Below are positions 20,552 through 30,450 of a stretch of DNA of 32,041 nt, piece after piece (position 1 is the first letter of the stretch; the number at the start of each line of letters is the position of its first letter). The translations under genes were made by a program, and so were the position numbers. The DNA is taken from the NCBI GenBank assembly GCA_020720565.1, contig DYOK01000006.1, positions 1 to 32,041 of the forward strand, given 5' to 3'. The notes beneath the pieces are model-generated. The model was not told the DNA's origin. It saw only the letters and a program-made list of their open reading frames with translations, and ran no database searches. This DNA is from Acetofilamentum sp. GTDB taxonomy: Bacteria > Bacteroidota > Bacteroidia > Bacteroidales > JAFGXI01.

Positions 20552-21127
20552 ATGAGACTTGTACTGGCATCAAATAACGCACACAAACTGGAGGAAATAC
20601 GTTCTGCCGTAGGTTCGAAACACGAGATTTTAAGTTTAAGCGACATTGGTTTTGTTGGCGAAATACCTGAGACCCACGACACATTGCAAGGCAATGCTTT
20701 CGAAAAAGCCGAATATATTTATAGCCGATTTGGATTAAACTGCTTTGCAGACGATACTGGTCTCGAAATAGAAGTATTGAATGGCGAGCCTGGAGTCTAC
20801 TCGGCACGTTATGCAGGAGAAAAACCAAGTTTCGACGACAACATGAACAAAGTGTTGCTAAAAATGGAAGGCAAAAGTAACCGTAAAGCTGTTTTCCGTA
20901 CTATAATTTCGTGTATTATCGAAGGAAGAGAATATACTTTTGAAGGCAAGTGCCCAGGTCAAATTGTAACCAGTAAGCAAGGTGAAGTAGGTTTTGGTTA
21001 CGATCCTATTTTTCGACCCGATGGATTTGAACAAACCTTTGCTCAAATGTCGATTGAAGTTAAAAATAAAATTTCGCACAGAGGCTTAGCTATGGTGCAA
21101 CTGATTCAATTTTTAAATTCGATTTAA
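20552..21127 (+). CDS. rdgB: XTP/dITP diphosphatase (RdgB/HAM1 family)
   Basis: 191 aa; LVLASNNAHKLEEIRS, DTLQGNAFEKAEYI, CFADDTGLEIEVLNGEPGVYSARYAGE, ISHRGLAM. Confidence 0.98.
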   Translation: MRLVLASNNAHKLEEIRSAVGSKHEILSLSDIGFVGEIPETHDTLQGNAFEKAEYIYSRFGLNCFADDTGLEIEVLNGEPGVYSARYAGEKPSFDDNMNKVLLKMEGKSNRKAVFRTIISCIIEGREYTFEGKCPGQIVTSKQGEVGFGYDPIFRPDGFEQTFAQMSIEVKNKISHRGLAMVQLIQFLNSI

Positions 21128-21184
21128 GCCACATTTTATTATTTACATCCAACAACATCCACCCAAAACACATCAATTAAAACC

Positions 21185-21475
21185 ATGAATCAAATTCAAT
21201 TAAACGATAGAATAATACCTCGCCAAGATATGATCGAAAGCAAGATTGATGGCGATTTAGTGATGATGAATCTCGAATTAGAACATTATTTTGGTTTAAA
21301 TTCTGTCGGGACAGCTATTTGGGACATGTTGCCTAAACAACCCACTTTTAACAGTTTGATAGAACAATTGATGCTCAAGTTTGAAATTGACCACGATACT
21401 TGTGTGAAAGAAACATCGGATTTTATAACGCTTCTCGAAACTCAAAAGTTAATAAGCATTGAAAAAGCGCATTAA
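21185..21475 (+). CDS. PqqD family protein (RiPP recognition element-like)
   Basis: 96 aa; DGDLVMMNLELEHYFGLNSVGTAIWDML...LIEQLMLKFEIDHDTCVKETSDFITLLETQKLI matches the PqqD-like pattern. Confidence 0.88.
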   Translation: MNQIQLNDRIIPRQDMIESKIDGDLVMMNLELEHYFGLNSVGTAIWDMLPKQPTFNSLIEQLMLKFEIDHDTCVKETSDFITLLETQKLISIEKAH

Positions 21476-21881
21476 ATGGAGCCGTTTTTCAAAATGGTCG
21501 AGCATAGAGTACCGATACTGGTTAAAAGGTCTTGGCTTAAGCATATGGTATCTCATAGCTATCAAAATTTTAAGTTTTAAAACCATTGCCCAAAACAAAA
21601 AAAACAGTTCGATAGTTACAAACAGCATCTCTACAGAATTACTCATCAAAACCCTTGGGCGAGTAGAACGAACAGCTCCTTGGCCAGTTACCTGCTTAAG
21701 TATTGCCCTTGTGGCACGCAATTTATTTCGTTCTCAAGGATTAGATTTGACCATACATTTAGGAGTTTCGAAACAAAAAACCGACACTTTAGCAGCACAT
21801 GCTTGGACCATTTCGAACGAACACATTATTACAGGAGGAGGTAATTTGCAAAACTACACAGAACTGTTTACCTTTGAATAA
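21459..21881 (+). CDS. lasso peptide biosynthesis B2-like protein (McjB-type transglutaminase-like cysteine protease)
   Basis: TTG start overlapping the PqqD 3' end; RTAPWPVTCLSIALVARNLFRSQGLDLTIHLGVSKQKTDTLAAHAWTIS contains the Cys and AHAW motifs of the family. Confidence 0.85.
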   Translation: MKKRIKWSRFSKWSSIEYRYWLKGLGLSIWYLIAIKILSFKTIAQNKKNSSIVTNSISTELLIKTLGRVERTAPWPVTCLSIALVARNLFRSQGLDLTIHLGVSKQKTDTLAAHAWTISNEHIITGGGNLQNYTELFTFE

Positions 21882-21930
21882 CAAAGTTTTAGTTTTTGCT
21901 AATTCACTCGCTTAATCAATCTTTAGGAAC

Positions 21931-22731
21931 ATGTCTGGTAAGAATTTTCGTATTGCTGTAGTATTGCTTCAAATTGGCATAAATACTCATCTGCTGACTG
22001 GTCAGGTTTTATACAACAAAGCACCAGAGAATAAAGGGGTTGACCATTTAAAACAAATTTATCAACTCGACCAACAAATATTAACGAAATATACCGAAAA
22101 AGACACACTTTCTTATCGGAATATCATGTTGGGCACCATAGATGCAGTTGACATAAGTAATCCTTTACGAATTTTAGTTTTTTCGAAAAGTTCAAATTCT
22201 TTGGTCTTTTTAGATAACACCTTGTCGCCAATTGGCGATGTTATTTTACTCGATCAATTAAATGCGTTTGATGTAGCGGCGGTCTGCAATGCCCAAACAA
22301 ACGGCTTTTGGCTATATAATACTCACAAAAGATGCTTAGAGCATTACGATAGCCAACTTAAACTGACCCATCAAAGTGCACAAATTGCGTCCGAACAAGC
22401 ATTTAAATTCTCAGACATGATGCTTCAAAGCCAGAATGGCAATGTGTTCTTGTATCAACCCAATAAAGGAATCTTAAAATTTGACCGATTTGGATTGTAT
22501 CTTAAAACTTATTTTTTAAACAATGTGACCTATTTCGAACCTTTAGAAAAAGGTTTACTAATTGTTCTCGGCCAACAAATTTTGTTTTGGGCCTGGCAAA
22601 ATGCCGATTCTGAGGTTATATTAGAGTCGGAAAGTACAATTACTTGGGCTAGCAGAATCGGAAATCAGGTATGGTATACCGAAGGTAACACCTTAAAAAG
22701 CAAGCTGATAAAAAAAGCTGAACTTGAATAA
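21931..22731 (+). CDS. exported hypothetical protein (possible beta-propeller-like)
   Basis: 266 aa; hydrophobic N-terminal segment; regularly spaced GFWLYNTHKR / GNVFLYQPNKGILKFDRFG / NQVWYTEGN strands. Confidence 0.7.
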   Translation: MSGKNFRIAVVLLQIGINTHLLTGQVLYNKAPENKGVDHLKQIYQLDQQILTKYTEKDTLSYRNIMLGTIDAVDISNPLRILVFSKSSNSLVFLDNTLSPIGDVILLDQLNAFDVAAVCNAQTNGFWLYNTHKRCLEHYDSQLKLTHQSAQIASEQAFKFSDMMLQSQNGNVFLYQPNKGILKFDRFGLYLKTYFLNNVTYFEPLEKGLLIVLGQQILFWAWQNADSEVILESESTITWASRIGNQVWYTEGNTLKSKLIKKAELE

Positions 22732-22742
22732 GTCCAGCTTTG

Positions 22743-22817
22743 GGTGAAAAATGGGGCTCGAACCCACGACCCCCGGAACCACAATCCGGTGCTCTAACCA
22801 ACTGAGCTATTCTCACC
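22743..22817 (-). tRNA. tRNA-His (GTG)
   Basis: Minus-strand cloverleaf G-GTGAGAATAGCTCAGTTGGTTAGAGCACCGGATTGTGGTTCCGGGGGTCGTGGGTTCGAGCCCCATTTTTCAC-C; anticodon GTG; encoded G-1 opposite C73. Confidence 0.96.
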
Positions 22818-22830
22818 ATTTTTGCGGCTG

Positions 22831-22860
22831 CAAATATAGAAGGATTTATCGACGCTTCAA
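22831..22860 (-). promoter_or_regulatory. promoter of tRNA-His
   Basis: Minus strand TTG-N19-TATATTTG, canonical Bacteroidota spacing. Confidence 0.7.
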
Positions 22861-23031
22861 AATTTAAACAGAATATTTTTATACATTTGTTTCAAGTTTA
22901 AAAATCACTCTAAAATCTGGTTGCATCAGACCAGAATAATGTTTAAAAGTAACGAACTGTATTTTTCGAGAACCAACACTTAACCAAACCGCTTAAGCAT
23001 CATCACCCAAAACGATACAGATCTAAAACAA

Positions 23032-23505
23032 ATGAAAATAAGACTGATACAAATAGGGAAAACCGACGATAAATCGATTCAAGCATTAGTCGATTTGTAT
23101 CATCTGAGAATAAAAAAATATCATCCTTTCGAAAGCCTGATTATTCCCGACATTAAAAATTCGAAAAATCTACAAGCCGAACAACAAAAAAAACTCGAAG
23201 CCGAATTAATACTGAAGCAAATATCGACCACTGACCGCGTGATACTTTTAGACGAGAATGGGCTTACACCCGATTCGGTAGGTTTTGCAAAATTTATCGA
23301 ACAACAAGCTTTGCAATCGGTCAAAACACTTGTTTTTATTATTGGAGGCCCCTATGGTTTCGACCAAAGTGTATACCAACGAGCCAATGAGCGTATTGCT
23401 TTATCTAAAATGACATTTTCGCATCAATTGGTGCGAGTGATTTTTGCAGAGCAATTGTATAGAGCCAATACCATCATCAAAAAAGAGCCTTACCACCATG
23501 TTTAA
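23032..23505 (+). CDS. rlmH: 23S rRNA (pseudouridine(1915)-N(3))-methyltransferase RlmH
   Basis: 157 aa; VFIIGGPYGFDQSVYQRANERIALSKMTFSHQLVRVIFAEQLYRANTIIKKEPYHH. Confidence 0.98.
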   Translation: MKIRLIQIGKTDDKSIQALVDLYHLRIKKYHPFESLIIPDIKNSKNLQAEQQKKLEAELILKQISTTDRVILLDENGLTPDSVGFAKFIEQQALQSVKTLVFIIGGPYGFDQSVYQRANERIALSKMTFSHQLVRVIFAEQLYRANTIIKKEPYHHV

Positions 23506-26500
23506 CTATTTAAAAATATCGGGACTGATTGTAGGTATTATGCTTGGTTTGTTTGTGGCTTCATACCTATCGAACCACCCAATAAATTGGATGTACGAAC
23601 ATCTCGATGTACAGTTGGTACAACAAGAAATTATTGAAAAAACAGAAACTTCGAAACCCTTTGAAGTGCTATTAATTTCGAAAAAGTCTGAATATCATAT
23701 TCGCCAATTGCGTCAAGAAAGTGACTGTATTTATGTGTTGTACGAACATCAAAAATTACTGTATTGGACTAGTAATGAGCTCAATTTCGAAGTGTTACCC
23801 ACCATTAGCACCGACGGATTGTACAATTTAGCCGGTCGGGTTTATTTGGTTTGGATTAAACGAGCCGAAAATAGAATTTTGTATAGTTTGTTACCTCTAA
23901 AAACAAATTTTAGAATCGAAAATGCTTTTCTCAAAAACAAAGCCTTATCGGGTTTAAGTATTCCCGATAATTTCTTACCCACCGCACATGCGGGGTCGCA
24001 AAAAATCACCATTCCCATCAATGGGAAATCGACCCGATTTAGTTTTATTCAAACTTCCGAGAATAAAATTTATCCCTATATTTATTACACGTTAAGCGGC
24101 TTGTACCTGCTATTGGCTGCTCTATTTTTGATTATACTTACTCGATTTGTTTTGTATCAAAACAATTTAAACCATTGGCTCAAGCTACTTATCTGGACCG
24201 TATTGTATCTAATCCTATTTACCTTTGTGCTTAATACAGAACAAATCCCATTCTCAAGTACCTATCCCATATTTAATGCTTTTGATTTTGCCAATCTATA
24301 CATCAGTTCTTTGGGGCAGCTGTTTATTTATGTCATTGGTTTCTTTATATGGGTATTTATCATTTTAAATTTTTGCAAAACATTCTGCATTTTTCCAAGA
24401 TTTTCGTCTTGGTTGATTCACGCTGGTGCAATGCTGTTATTGATTTTATGGAGCATATTTATCGAAAATATTATTCAAAATTCGACCAGTCAATTTGTCA
24501 ACTTTGATTCGGTCATTATGCGATGGCAAGATATTTTGCTTTTAATTTTATTTGGTCTGCCCATACTGTCAATCATCAGAATCCAACAATTTGCCATTAA
24601 TCAACAGAAGATTTTAAAACGAACCGATTGGTATGTGTATTTTGGTTTAATAACAGTTTTTGGGCTGATGCTTTACATTTTTCAAAAACAACTCATGGTT
24701 GTGATTGTGTTGAGTAGTTTAACGGCATTCTTACTTCACATTCATCAAAACCGCCCCAACAACAAAGAAACGTGGCGACTTATCATCATCATGCTGGTAA
24801 GCTTTTTCTTGACCATTCATATTTTGCACATTGCCAACATTAAAGATGCAAAGCAAAGCGATTTGTATCTTGAAAAAAGCAAAAGCGATTACAACCGTCT
24901 GGCCGAATATTTATTGCACGAACTCGATCACAAAATAAGTAGCGACACAGAGCTTTCGCTTTTAATGGAACAGCTTCCTGGTAATGAATCGGATATTTAT
25001 CAATATATTAGGATGCAATACCTGACGGGTTATTGGTCGCAATTTCTGTCAGAGATTACAATATGTGGTTCAAAAGAAATATACGAGTCGCCCAATGACT
25101 TAAGCAGTTGTGATGCTTTTTTTGAGCATAAAACCCAAAACCGCGAAAAACAAATAGAAAAAACACAATTTGTGTCGATTAACGAAGGTGGTGTTTCGCA
25201 TTATTTGGGTCGGTTTGCATATAAAATTAAAAACAATTCGATCGATATCAACCTTTATGTGTTTCTGCAAGCCAACGAGACCCACAAAAGCATGGGCTAT
25301 CCATCGGTTTTGCTTAACCACGAAATTGATTTAAATTATCAATCTGATCGACAGTCGTTTGCCAAATATGTCGATGGTGTTTTGGTAAACCAGCAAGGGG
25401 CCTACAATTACTCGACGCGGTTTAAGTCCAATTCGAAAGACGCCGTTTATGCTTTCGAAGAAAACAATTACGAACATTTGGTCGAGAACGTCGACAAACA
25501 TGTGGTGAATATCGTCAGCAGACCTAAACTCAATTTCTGGGCTTTGGTGGTGGCTTTTTCTTATATCTTTATACTATACACAGCCATTTTCTACAGTATT
25601 GGTTTTGTGATTAAACTCTTTAACTTTAACACAAAAGTCCAAAATACAAGTTTAAAAGATAAGCTAAGATGGTCGTTTATTGGCGTTTTAAGCGTCTCTT
25701 TTGTTTTGACCGCAACGGCCATTCTCTACAAAAGCACCGAAATATCGGAAAACAAAGAGCAACATTTGTTGAACGAAAAAATGCAGTCGATTTTGGTCGA
25801 AATCAAACATAAATTTTCGGAAAATAACACCATCAACACCAATAACGCCAACTATTACAATTACCTGCTTACCAAATTTTCGTATGTGTTTTTTTCCGAC
25901 ATTAATTTGTACGATTTAAACGGTAAAATTTTAGCTTCGTCGAGACCCGAAATCTTCGAAAAAGACCTAATTGGCAATCAAATGCACCCCGAAGCATACG
26001 AGCATATGCACTTTAAAAACGAGTCTGAGTTTTTACATCACGAGCAATTGGGAGAGCAAAATTATTTGTCGGCCTATATTCCCGTTAGAGACTCTAAAAA
26101 CGTGACCGTTGCTTATCTTAATTTGCCATTTTTTGCCAGAAATAACGAAATACAACGCGACATAAAAGATTTGATAACAGCCTTTCTTAACCTTTTTATT
26201 ATTCTGTTTATCATTACAGGTGTGTTTACTGTGTTTATTTCGAGTCGGATTACATCGCCTTTAAGCATCATACAGCAAAAGCTTAAAACTTTTAGTTTAG
26301 ACCAACCCAACGAACCTATTGCCTATCAATCGAAAGACGAAATTGGAGATTTGGTAAAACAATACAACTTAATGGCCGAAGAACTTAATAAAAACATTGC
26401 TCTGTTAGCTCAAAAAGAACGCGAAGGCGCTTGGAAAGAGATGGCCAAGCAAATTGCACATGAGATTAAAAATCCGCTCACACCCATGAAGTTAAGCTTG

Positions 26501-27088
26501 CAACACCTGCAATATATTTGGAATTCTGACAAGCCCGATAAAAACGAAAAAGTGATTAGTACCACCGAATTGGTTATTAAACAAATCGACCGCTTAGCCG
26601 AAATTGCTTCGGCATTTTCCGATTTCTCGAAAATGACCCAATCGAACCGAAAACCAATGGAATTGTGGCCTCTAATCATCGAAACAGCCGAACTATACCA
26701 TAACGAAATCGAAATTATTTTTGATGCTCAACTAAACCAAAAAGCACTGATTCTTGGCGACGAAAAACAAGTATCTCGCGTGTTGCAAAACCTAATTACC
26801 AACGCCATTCAAGCGGCACATCCAGAACGCAAACCCGCATTAACCATTCGACTGATGGCTTTGGAACCCAGTTGGCGGCTTTCGTTATGCGACAATGGAA
26901 TGGGAATCGAGGCCCAAGTGATGGAACATATTTTTGAGCCCAATTTTACGACCAAAACCAGCGGAATGGGGCTTGGCTTGGCTATCGTAAAACAAATAAT
27001 CGACCATCACAATGGAAAAATATATATCGAGTCGATCCCCGAAAAGGGTACTTGTATTACCATAGATTGGCCAATTTTTGAGGGGTAA
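23498..27088 (+). CDS. large multi-pass membrane sensor histidine kinase (NtrY-like, HAMP + HisKA + HATPase)
   Basis: ATG at 23498 overlapping the rlmH 3' end; HAMP SRITSPLSIIQQKLK...KDEIGDLVKQYNLM, H-box MAKQIAHEIKNPLTPMKLSLQ, N-box LQNLITNAIQAA, G-box DNGMGIE / TSGMGLGLAIVKQII. Confidence 0.95.
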   Translation: MFNYLKISGLIVGIMLGLFVASYLSNHPINWMYEHLDVQLVQQEIIEKTETSKPFEVLLISKKSEYHIRQLRQESDCIYVLYEHQKLLYWTSNELNFEVLPTISTDGLYNLAGRVYLVWIKRAENRILYSLLPLKTNFRIENAFLKNKALSGLSIPDNFLPTAHAGSQKITIPINGKSTRFSFIQTSENKIYPYIYYTLSGLYLLLAALFLIILTRFVLYQNNLNHWLKLLIWTVLYLILFTFVLNTEQIPFSSTYPIFNAFDFANLYISSLGQLFIYVIGFFIWVFIILNFCKTFCIFPRFSSWLIHAGAMLLLILWSIFIENIIQNSTSQFVNFDSVIMRWQDILLLILFGLPILSIIRIQQFAINQQKILKRTDWYVYFGLITVFGLMLYIFQKQLMVVIVLSSLTAFLLHIHQNRPNNKETWRLIIIMLVSFFLTIHILHIANIKDAKQSDLYLEKSKSDYNRLAEYLLHELDHKISSDTELSLLMEQLPGNESDIYQYIRMQYLTGYWSQFLSEITICGSKEIYESPNDLSSCDAFFEHKTQNREKQIEKTQFVSINEGGVSHYLGRFAYKIKNNSIDINLYVFLQANETHKSMGYPSVLLNHEIDLNYQSDRQSFAKYVDGVLVNQQGAYNYSTRFKSNSKDAVYAFEENNYEHLVENVDKHVVNIVSRPKLNFWALVVAFSYIFILYTAIFYSIGFVIKLFNFNTKVQNTSLKDKLRWSFIGVLSVSFVLTATAILYKSTEISENKEQHLLNEKMQSILVEIKHKFSENNTINTNNANYYNYLLTKFSYVFFSDINLYDLNGKILASSRPEIFEKDLIGNQMHPEAYEHMHFKNESEFLHHEQLGEQNYLSAYIPVRDSKNVTVAYLNLPFFARNNEIQRDIKDLITAFLNLFIILFIITGVFTVFISSRITSPLSIIQQKLKTFSLDQPNEPIAYQSKDEIGDLVKQYNLMAEELNKNIALLAQKEREGAWKEMAKQIAHEIKNPLTPMKLSLQHLQYIWNSDKPDKNEKVISTTELVIKQIDRLAEIASAFSDFSKMTQSNRKPMELWPLIIETAELYHNEIEIIFDAQLNQKALILGDEKQVSRVLQNLITNAIQAAHPERKPALTIRLMALEPSWRLSLCDNGMGIEAQVMEHIFEPNFTTKTSGMGLGLAIVKQIIDHHNGKIYIESIPEKGTCITIDWPIFEG

Positions 27089-27186
27089 ATTCATTAATTA
27101 AAACTTTGTGATTATTTATCCTAATGACAAGGCATATGCCCGTAACATTTTGCGTATGTATGTCGTCAAAACGCAAAACTTTGAGA

Positions 27187-27849
27187 ATGGTCCATTTAAA
27201 AAACATTCATAAATACTACCAGACGGCTAGTTCGTCGTTGCATGTCTTAAAAGGTATCGATTTAACTATTGAACAAGGCGAACTGGTTTCGATTATGGGT
27301 GCATCGGGCTCAGGCAAATCGACCTTATTAAATATTCTTGGTATTCTTGATAATTACGACCAAGGCTTGTACGAACTCGACCGCATACCCGTACTCAACC
27401 TGAGCGAAAAGAAAGCGGCAGAATACCGCAACCAATATATTGGTTTTGTGTTTCAATCGTTTAATTTAATCAGTTATAAAACCGCCGTCGAAAATGTGGC
27501 GCTGCCCCTCTATTACAGAAAAGTTTCTCGTAAAAAAAGGAATCAAATTGCATTAGAATACCTCGAAATGTTAGGTATAGCCGACCGAGCCAACCACTTA
27601 CCCAACGAATTATCGGGTGGACAAAAGCAAAGGGTCGCTATTGCGAGAGCCTTGATTTCGAATCCGAAAATTATTTTGGCCGATGAGCCCACTGGGGCAT
27701 TAGATAGTCAAACGTCGGTCGAAGTAATGGATTTATTCAAACAAATACACCGGCAAGGTAAAACCGTCATAATCGTAACCCACGAAGCCGACGTAGCCTC
27801 GCAAACCGATCGAATTATTCGCATAAAAGACGGTCTAATTCAAGATTAA
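27187..27849 (+). CDS. ABC transporter ATP-binding protein (MacB/LolD-type)
   Basis: Walker A MGASGSGKSTLLNILG, signature ELSGGQKQRVAIARALI, Walker B IILADEPTGALD. ATG at 27187 preferred to the ORF-track start at 27124. Confidence 0.96.
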   Translation: MVHLKNIHKYYQTASSSLHVLKGIDLTIEQGELVSIMGASGSGKSTLLNILGILDNYDQGLYELDRIPVLNLSEKKAAEYRNQYIGFVFQSFNLISYKTAVENVALPLYYRKVSRKKRNQIALEYLEMLGIADRANHLPNELSGGQKQRVAIARALISNPKIILADEPTGALDSQTSVEVMDLFKQIHRQGKTVIIVTHEADVASQTDRIIRIKDGLIQD

Positions 27850-27946
27850 GTATGATAGTCGTGTTTTTTATATTAGAAGGCTGATATATGGCAAGTTATA
27901 ATAACAAAAAATAGGTCGAAGACCTTAATTTTTAAACTATTCGAGC

Positions 27947-29176
27947 ATGTTCGATTACGACAAATGGACAGAGGTCTATTATTCGATAAAACAAAATAAA
28001 CTCAGAGCTTTTTTGACGGGGTTTAGCGTAGCATGGGGAATTTTTATGCTCATAATCTTGTTAGGAGCAGGACAAGGTTTGCAAAATGGGGTCGAAAAAC
28101 AATTCGAATCGGATGCTGTCAATAGCGTTTGGATTGGAGCTGGCACCACCGAAAAACCATTCGAAGGCTATAAATCGGGTCGTCAAATTATATTTAAAAA
28201 TAAAGATTTCGAAAGTGTAAAAGCCGATTTCCCTGAGGTTAGCAACGTTTCTGCTCGATTAAACGTTTGGGGAGGTAGCTCTATTGTTTACAAAAACGAA
28301 TACGCCACTTTCGATTTAAAGGCGGTTCATCCAGACCACAGATATGTCGAAAATGTTAAAATAAGTAGTGGCCGCTTTATCAATCAAACCGACATTGACG
28401 ATTATAGAAAAACGGCTGTAATTGGTAAATTAGCTGCCGAAATATTGTTTAAGGAAGAAGACCCTATCGGGAAATTTGTTCAGATTTATGGCATTAACTT
28501 TTTAATTGTCGGTGTTTTTGTCGACAAACAAGAACAAGAAATGAAGCGATTGTATTTGCCCATTTCTGTGTTTCAAAAACTGATGTCGGGCAACGAAGAC
28601 ATTGGACAAATTTCGATGACAGCCCCATTACAAAACCAATCCGAAATGGATAGTTTAGAAAAAACCCTTCGCACCTATTTGGCTACACGCCATCAATTTG
28701 ACCCTACCGACCAAAGAGCTATTTGGGTTTGGAGCAATTTTAAAGAATATTTACAAGTCATGAAGTTGTTTGGTGGGATTAAAATGTTTGTTTGGATTGT
28801 GGGCTTACTCACCATTATTGCAGGTATTGTAGGCGTCAGTAATATTATGCTGGTAGTAGTTAAAGAACGAACTAAAGAGATTGGGATAAGGAAAGCCATT
28901 GGTGCACAACCATCGCATATTATAGGTCTGATTGTTTTCGAATCTGTTGTGATTACTTCGGTAGCCGGATATATGGGCATGTTGCCTGGAATATTAATTT
29001 TAGAATTGATTTCGAAAAATCTACCTGCAGGAGATTTTTTTGCCAATCCTTCGGTCAGTCTCGAAGTGGTATTATTAGCTATGTTTATTTTAGTTGCGGC
29101 TGGTGTAATAGCAAGTTATCTTCCTGCTCGGCACGCAGCACTTATCAAACCAATTGAGGCCCTCAACGAAAAATAA
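27947..29176 (+). CDS. ABC transporter permease (MacB-like periplasmic core + FtsX domain)
   Basis: 409 aa; NKLRAFLTGFSVAWGIFMLIILLGAGQGLQNGV; C-terminal VSNIMLVVVKERTKEIGIRKAIGAQPSHII. Confidence 0.95.
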   Translation: MFDYDKWTEVYYSIKQNKLRAFLTGFSVAWGIFMLIILLGAGQGLQNGVEKQFESDAVNSVWIGAGTTEKPFEGYKSGRQIIFKNKDFESVKADFPEVSNVSARLNVWGGSSIVYKNEYATFDLKAVHPDHRYVENVKISSGRFINQTDIDDYRKTAVIGKLAAEILFKEEDPIGKFVQIYGINFLIVGVFVDKQEQEMKRLYLPISVFQKLMSGNEDIGQISMTAPLQNQSEMDSLEKTLRTYLATRHQFDPTDQRAIWVWSNFKEYLQVMKLFGGIKMFVWIVGLLTIIAGIVGVSNIMLVVVKERTKEIGIRKAIGAQPSHIIGLIVFESVVITSVAGYMGMLPGILILELISKNLPAGDFFANPSVSLEVVLLAMFILVAAGVIASYLPARHAALIKPIEALNEK

Positions 29177-29184
29177 AAACCAAC

Positions 29185-30450
29185 ATGATACTATTCGAAA
29201 GAGACACCTGGCACGAAATCTACATCTCACTAAAAAAGAACAAATTACGTACTTTTTTAACTGGATTTGGGGTATCATGGGGCATTTTTATGTTAGTACT
29301 GATGCTTGGTGCTGGCACTGGCTTGAAAAATGGGGTAACAGCCGGATTTGGTCAATTTGCAACCAATAGTTTTTTTGTATGGACACAAACCACTACCATT
29401 CCGTACAAAGGTTTTCCGCGAGGACGAAATTTTAATTTCAATACCGACGACATCAAAGCTATTAAAGAACAAGTTCCCGAAGTTGGTTTATTAGCACCCA
29501 AATTAACCGCTGGTAATTGGGGTTCGGAAGGAGGCAATGTCATTCGAGGTAAATTCAATGGAACTTTTACCATTAACGGCGATTATCCTGAGACTTTTTT
29601 AATCGACCCCGTTCATGTGGATGCGGGAAGAACTTTAAATATTAAAGATATTGACCAAAACCGAAAAGTAGCTGTAATTGGTATTCGTGTAAAAGAACTA
29701 TTATTTGAGCCAAACGAAGATCCCATAGGCGAATTAATCACCATTCAAGGCGTCTATTTTACAGTTATAGGCATCATTTCGCCCAAAGGTAACGCCAACA
29801 TGAATGGTGACAAAAAAGAAATGATATGGGTGCCTTTTAGCACCTTGCAACAAGTGTTTAACTATGGCAATATTGTGGGCTATTTTGCTATAACAAGCAA
29901 AGACCATATTCCGGCATCGGTTGCAGAAGCCAAAGTTAGGGCGCTTTTAGCCGAACGTCACCAAATTTCGCCCGAAGACCATATGGCCCTGGGTGGTTTT
30001 AATATCGAAAACGAATTCAACAAAATGAATGGCTTATTTATGGCTATCAACCTGATTATTTGGCTTGTAGGCAGTGGCACATTAATGGCTGGTGCCATTG
30101 GCATCAGTAATATTATGTTAATTGTAGTGAGAGAACGAACCAAAGAAATCGGTGTCAGACGGGCTATAGGTGCAACACCACGTTCGATTATTGTTCAAAT
30201 TATGGCCGAATCGACCACATTAACCATCGTAGCCGGACTAGCCGGAATGCTAATTGGGGTTTGGATTCTGGAGGCTATCAGTCCATTTTTCGCAGGTGGC
30301 GAGGACAGTTTTTTTAAAAACCCGAGTGCCGATATTGGTGTAGTAAGTACTTCATTGGTTATTTTGGTTTTTGCAGGTGCTTTCGCCGGTTTTTTACCAG
30401 CCCGACGTGCGCTTAAAATCAAGGCTATCGATGCACTCAGAGATGAATAA
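29185..30450 (+). CDS. ABC transporter permease (MacB-like periplasmic core + FtsX domain), paralog of the preceding gene
   Basis: 421 aa; NKLRTFLTGFGVSWGIFMLVLMLGAGTGLKNGV; ISNIMLIVVRERTKEIGVRRAIGATPRSII. Confidence 0.95.
   Translation: MILFERDTWHEIYISLKKNKLRTFLTGFGVSWGIFMLVLMLGAGTGLKNGVTAGFGQFATNSFFVWTQTTTIPYKGFPRGRNFNFNTDDIKAIKEQVPEVGLLAPKLTAGNWGSEGGNVIRGKFNGTFTINGDYPETFLIDPVHVDAGRTLNIKDIDQNRKVAVIGIRVKELLFEPNEDPIGELITIQGVYFTVIGIISPKGNANMNGDKKEMIWVPFSTLQQVFNYGNIVGYFAITSKDHIPASVAEAKVRALLAERHQISPEDHMALGGFNIENEFNKMNGLFMAINLIIWLVGSGTLMAGAIGISNIMLIVVRERTKEIGVRRAIGATPRSIIVQIMAESTTLTIVAGLAGMLIGVWILEAISPFFAGGEDSFFKNPSADIGVVSTSLVILVFAGAFAGFLPARRALKIKAIDALRDE

Noticed and set aside
20514-20828. Minus-strand ORF overlapping rdgB and similar short antisense ORFs over lepA, SatD, DUF3307, kinase and ABC genes
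   Set aside because: Antisense to well-supported CDSs, no promoter or domain.
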